Source of the DNA: Ornithinibacillus bavariensis
GTDB lineage: Bacteria; Bacillota; Bacilli; Bacillales; Amphibacillaceae
Length of the DNA: 64,000 nt
NCBI RefSeq assembly: GCF_050433565.1
Contig: NZ_JBNPWZ010000009.1
Location: 1-64,000 of the forward strand
Direction of reading: 5' to 3'
A program made the translations under genes and the position numbers. A model generated the notes under the pieces. That model had not been told where the DNA came from and did not search any database. It worked only from the letters and a program-made list of their open reading frames with translations. Below, in pieces: positions 61,664-64,000 of this stretch. Within the stretch, counting starts at the first letter, position 1. Each line of letters starts with the position of its first letter.

Positions 61664-62774
61664 GTTTGAAAAGCAATTATCGGTAAAGGACAAGCCGGAT
61701 TACTTTTTATTAACCATCATTCTACTATTGCTTCTGATCGGAATAGTAATGGTATATAGCTCTTCTTATGTTTGGGCAGAATATAAATATGCAGATTCCA
61801 TGTACTTTGTAAAAAGACAGCTATTATTTGCTGGTGTGGGAATAGCAGGCATGTTTTTCTTTATGACCATTCCATATAATAATTGGGCAAAGTATGCTAG
61901 AGTAATCTTGCTAGTGTGCTTTGGTCTGTTATTGCTAGTACTTATTCCAGGTGTAGGGCTTGTTCGAGGGGGAGCACAGAGCTGGATTGGAGTAGGTGCA
62001 TTTAGTATACAGCCTTCTGAATTTATGAAACTGGGCTTAATTATTTTTTTATCTGTCTATTTATCTACGAATCAAAAATACATCACCTCGTTTAAAAAAG
62101 GATTTCTGCCATCATTGATCCTGGTCTTTACTGCATTTGGGTTAATTATGTTACAACCAGACCTTGGAACTGGTATGGTACTTGTATTAACCTGCATGAT
62201 TATGATTTTTGTTTCTGGTGCACGGATACTTCACTTTATTGGATTAGGGCTGTTAGGTTTAGGAGGCTTCGCACTTTTAATCTTATCTGCTCCGTATCGA
62301 ATCAGTAGAATTACCGCCTATCTTAATCCATGGGAAGATCCACTTGGAGATGGATTCCAAATTATTCAGTCCTTATACGCAATTGGTCCGGGGGGATTAA
62401 TGGGAGTAGGTTTAGGGAATAGTTTACAAAAATATTTCTATTTGCCAGAGCCACAAACAGATTTTATCTTTGCTATTTTAGGAGAAGAATTAGGTTTTAT
62501 CGGCGGCTCTATATTACTCCTATTGTTTATTCTTCTGTTCTGGAGAGGTGTTCGGGTATCTATAGAAGCACCGGATTCATTTGGGAGATTTTTAGCACTA
62601 GGAATTGTATCAATGCTAACTGTTCAAGTTATGATTAATATCAGTGTTGTTATTGGCCTCATACCTGTTACAGGAATTACACTCCCATTTCTTAGCTATG
62701 GTGGTTCTTCTTTGACACTTACTTTATGTTCTGTCGGAATATTATTAAACATTAGTAGAAATGCAAGAGTGTAA
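61662..62774 (+). CDS. spoVE: SEDS cell-wall polymerase SpoVE
   Basis: Sporulation-specific peptidoglycan glycosyltransferase of the SEDS family, 370 aa with ten helices, partner of SpoVD. Landmarks: VMVYSSSYVWAEYKY, FSIQPSEFMKLGLI, LQPDLGTGMVLV, QTDFIFAILGEELGFIGG and PFLSYGGSSLT. The TTG at 61662 (MFEKQLSVKDKPDYF) is 7 nt after AGGGGTG; a GTG at 61653 lies within that motif. It is followed by divIB, not by murG as in B. subtilis. Confidence 0.92.
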   Translation: MFEKQLSVKDKPDYFLLTIILLLLLIGIVMVYSSSYVWAEYKYADSMYFVKRQLLFAGVGIAGMFFFMTIPYNNWAKYARVILLVCFGLLLLVLIPGVGLVRGGAQSWIGVGAFSIQPSEFMKLGLIIFLSVYLSTNQKYITSFKKGFLPSLILVFTAFGLIMLQPDLGTGMVLVLTCMIMIFVSGARILHFIGLGLLGLGGFALLILSAPYRISRITAYLNPWEDPLGDGFQIIQSLYAIGPGGLMGVGLGNSLQKYFYLPEPQTDFIFAILGEELGFIGGSILLLLFILLFWRGVRVSIEAPDSFGRFLALGIVSMLTVQVMINISVVIGLIPVTGITLPFLSYGGSSLTLTLCSVGILLNISRNARV

Positions 62775-62841
62775 TTGAAGAGCTGTTCATATTTTTATAC
62801 TAATTCTTGTGTAAGTCTACTATTTGTTTTTATCTATTGTA

Positions 62842-62850
62842 TGATATAAT
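62842..62850 (+). promoter_or_regulatory. Extended -10 promoter upstream of divIB
   Basis: TGATATAAT (62842-62850) is a full extended -10; no good -35 is seen. The expected start is near 62857. Confidence 0.5.
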
Positions 62851-62868
62851 CAAAATAACGCAGGGGAT

Positions 62869-62891
62869 AAACGGCATCACGTATGCCGTTT
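62869..62891 (+). promoter_or_regulatory. Leader hairpin before divIB
   Basis: 9-bp stem AAACGGCAT (62869-62877) and ATGCCGTTT (62883-62891) about 12 nt into the expected transcript and 35 nt before the divIB ATG. It lacks a proper U-run. Confidence 0.5.
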
Positions 62892-62925
62892 TCATGTGTT
62901 AATTTTTCAAAAAGGAAAGAATAGA

Positions 62926-63714
62926 ATGACGAAAGAAAAAATTGTTTCGATAGAGGATCGTATTCCAAAATTGAAGCAAGCTCGTAAAAAGAAGGCTAAT
63001 AGACGCCTTGTATTTTACTTAACTATTTTTTTCTTCTTAATATCTATCATTGTCTACCTACAATCTCCACTCAGCGATGTTAAAACAATAAACGTCTCAG
63101 GAAATTCATTTTTGCCTGATAAAGAAATTATTGAACAGAGTGGAATTAAAAAGGATACCAATATTTGGACAATTGATAAAGAGGATATTATACATAAATT
63201 GAGAAGAAATCCTTTGATTAATACTGTTTCAGTGGAGACAAAACTTCCATGGACTGTTGAGATTCAAGTTGTCGAGCATAAGCGAATAGGCTACATAAAG
63301 AAGGACAATCAATATCATCCAATTCTATCAAACGGATTGGTATTCTCTGACAGTAAAAAAGATATGGCAGGAGATGCTCCATTATTAGTTGGTTTTCAAG
63401 ATGAAAAGGCACTTGTGGAGATGTCTAAGGAATTAAGTAAGCTACCAGTCAATATTTTTAACCTTATTTCCGAATTACACTGGACACCATCTGACAAAAA
63501 CAAAAACGCGATTACGCTTTATATGACAGACGGATTTATGGTGGAGTCATCAATTCGTAATTTTGCTGAGAAAATGTCTGTATATCCTTCGATTGTTACC
63601 CAGCTTGATCCAACTGTGGAAGGAATTATTCACATCGGTGTTGGGGCTTATTTTGAGCCGTTTAACAAGGAATTAACCGATGATGAGAAGTTAATGAATG
63701 AAAATGTTGAATAG
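62926..63714 (+). CDS. divIB: Cell division protein DivIB (FtsQ)
   Basis: 262-aa bitopic division protein, ATG at 62926 (MTKEKIVSIEDRIPKLKQ) after AAAAGGAAAGA. The basic cytoplasmic tail, one helix (about 32-50), a POTRA domain (about 54-122, VKTINVSGNSFLPDKEIIEQSG) and the beta domain follow the FtsQ/DivIB plan. It forms a complex with FtsL and DivIC and activates septal peptidoglycan synthesis. In B. subtilis murG and murB precede it and ylxW, ylxX and sbp follow it; none of these is present here. Confidence 0.92.
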   Translation: MTKEKIVSIEDRIPKLKQARKKKANRRLVFYLTIFFFLISIIVYLQSPLSDVKTINVSGNSFLPDKEIIEQSGIKKDTNIWTIDKEDIIHKLRRNPLINTVSVETKLPWTVEIQVVEHKRIGYIKKDNQYHPILSNGLVFSDSKKDMAGDAPLLVGFQDEKALVEMSKELSKLPVNIFNLISELHWTPSDKNKNAITLYMTDGFMVESSIRNFAEKMSVYPSIVTQLDPTVEGIIHIGVGAYFEPFNKELTDDEKLMNENVE

Positions 63715-63820
63715 AGATTATTTAAATCGTTTTATTCAATTATATTACTATTCTATTAAAATATGATTAGTTTTTAGGTAAATGCTAGATATATGTTTCT
63801 TTTTTATACAAAATCCTTTA

Positions 63821-63854
63821 AAATAATAGATTATAGCAAGTTAATCTATTATTT
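63821..63854. repeat. 13-bp A/T-rich inverted repeat before ftsA
   Basis: AAATAATAGATTA (63821-63833) and TAATCTATTATTT (63842-63854), loop 8, in the divIB-ftsA gap. It could be a weak terminator of divIB or an operator near the ftsA promoters. Confidence 0.5.
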
Positions 63855-63924
63855 AAGTTATTATCATGGTTTTTATGAATACAGATTATTTTTTTTGGAG
63901 CTTTTGAACTAGGAGGTGCCTTTG

Positions 63925-64000
63925 TTGAACAACAATGACATACTTGTCAGTCTTGATATAGGTACAACAAAAATTAAAGTAATAATTGGCGAAGTTTTAA
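63925..64000 (+). CDS. ftsA: Cell division protein FtsA (partial, N-terminus)
   Basis: The first 25 codons of ftsA run off the window. The peptide begins MNNNDILVSLDIGTTKIKV, almost the start of B. subtilis FtsA; DIGTTKIKV is the phosphate-1 motif of the actin-like ATPase fold. The TTG start is 8 nt after AGGAGG, as for several genes here. It tethers FtsZ to the membrane and would be followed by ftsZ. Confidence 0.9.
   Translation, partial: MNNNDILVSLDIGTTKIKVIIGEVL

Noticed and set aside
1..64000. CRISPR arrays, insertion sequences, prophage genes, tRNA or rRNA
   Set aside because: No regularly spaced repeats, transposase or integrase motifs, or RNA gene signatures were seen; the window is core chromosome.

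Overview
This is a low-GC Gram-positive chromosome segment from an endospore-forming member of the Bacillaceae. Product sequences and gene order suggest a genus of the Oceanobacillus/Virgibacillus/Gracilibacillus type, but the genus is my inference. Gene order follows the Bacillus subtilis ktrC-rnjA-def-pdh-yla-cta-ylb-dcw region with a few insertions and several gaps. Spore genes (spoVD, spoVE, ylbJ, ylaJ, ylbD, gerR/ylbO) are in place. No prophage, insertion sequence, CRISPR array, rRNA or tRNA is visible.

Layout. 1-3.9 kb: three short hairpins, then a two-gene heterodimeric ABC exporter. 4-8.1 kb: ktrC (K+ uptake gating), the leftward rpoY-rnjA pair (RNA polymerase epsilon and RNase J1), an unannotated 28-codon basic peptide, and def. 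8.3-14.2 kb: lipoprotein YkyA and pdhABCD. 14.3-19 kb: a NodB-type lipoprotein, the dual-function SR1 RNA with its SR1P peptide ORF, a nitronate monooxygenase, yktA, yktB, a ykzI-like gene and suhB. 19-22.5 kb: small yla genes including ylaN. 22.6-28.2 kb: ftsW overlapping pyc, then convergent ctaA. 28.2-34.4 kb: ctaCDEFG and ctaM, with the usual ctaB slot nearly empty. 34.5-49.8 kb: an AI-2E-family permease, the ylb genes, rsmD, coaD, ylbL, tmcAL, ylbN-rpmF, a crotonase-fold protein, gerR and bshC. 50-64 kb: the division and cell wall (dcw) cluster mraZ-rsmH-ftsL-pbpB-spoVD-murE-murF-mraY-murD-spoVE-divIB, ending in the first 25 codons of ftsA.

How it works together. pdhABCD and pyc supply acetyl-CoA and oxaloacetate. 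ctaA and ctaC-G/M build a caa3 terminal oxidase. The dcw cluster makes lipid II precursors and the septal synthases, with sporulation versions (SpoVD, SpoVE) embedded. rnjA, SR1/SR1P and ricF connect to RNA decay.

Most of the window is conserved core genome and I see no new defence or mobile system. The most interesting signals are non-coding. They are a possible attenuator at the murD-spoVE junction; a switch-like RNA fold upstream of ylbD; a three-hairpin element upstream of rsmD (probably the ylbH leader) with a clear terminator on the opposite strand; CcpN-like operators around SR1; inverted MraZ-like boxes; and promoter-proximal 5' hairpins before murE and divIB. Locus-level absences stand out too: ctaB, murG/murB, typA, ylaK, ylbB and ylbK are missing from their usual places, while murF has been added to the dcw cluster. 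About a quarter of the chosen starts are TTG or GTG, so many starts were set by Shine-Dalgarno spacing and family alignment.
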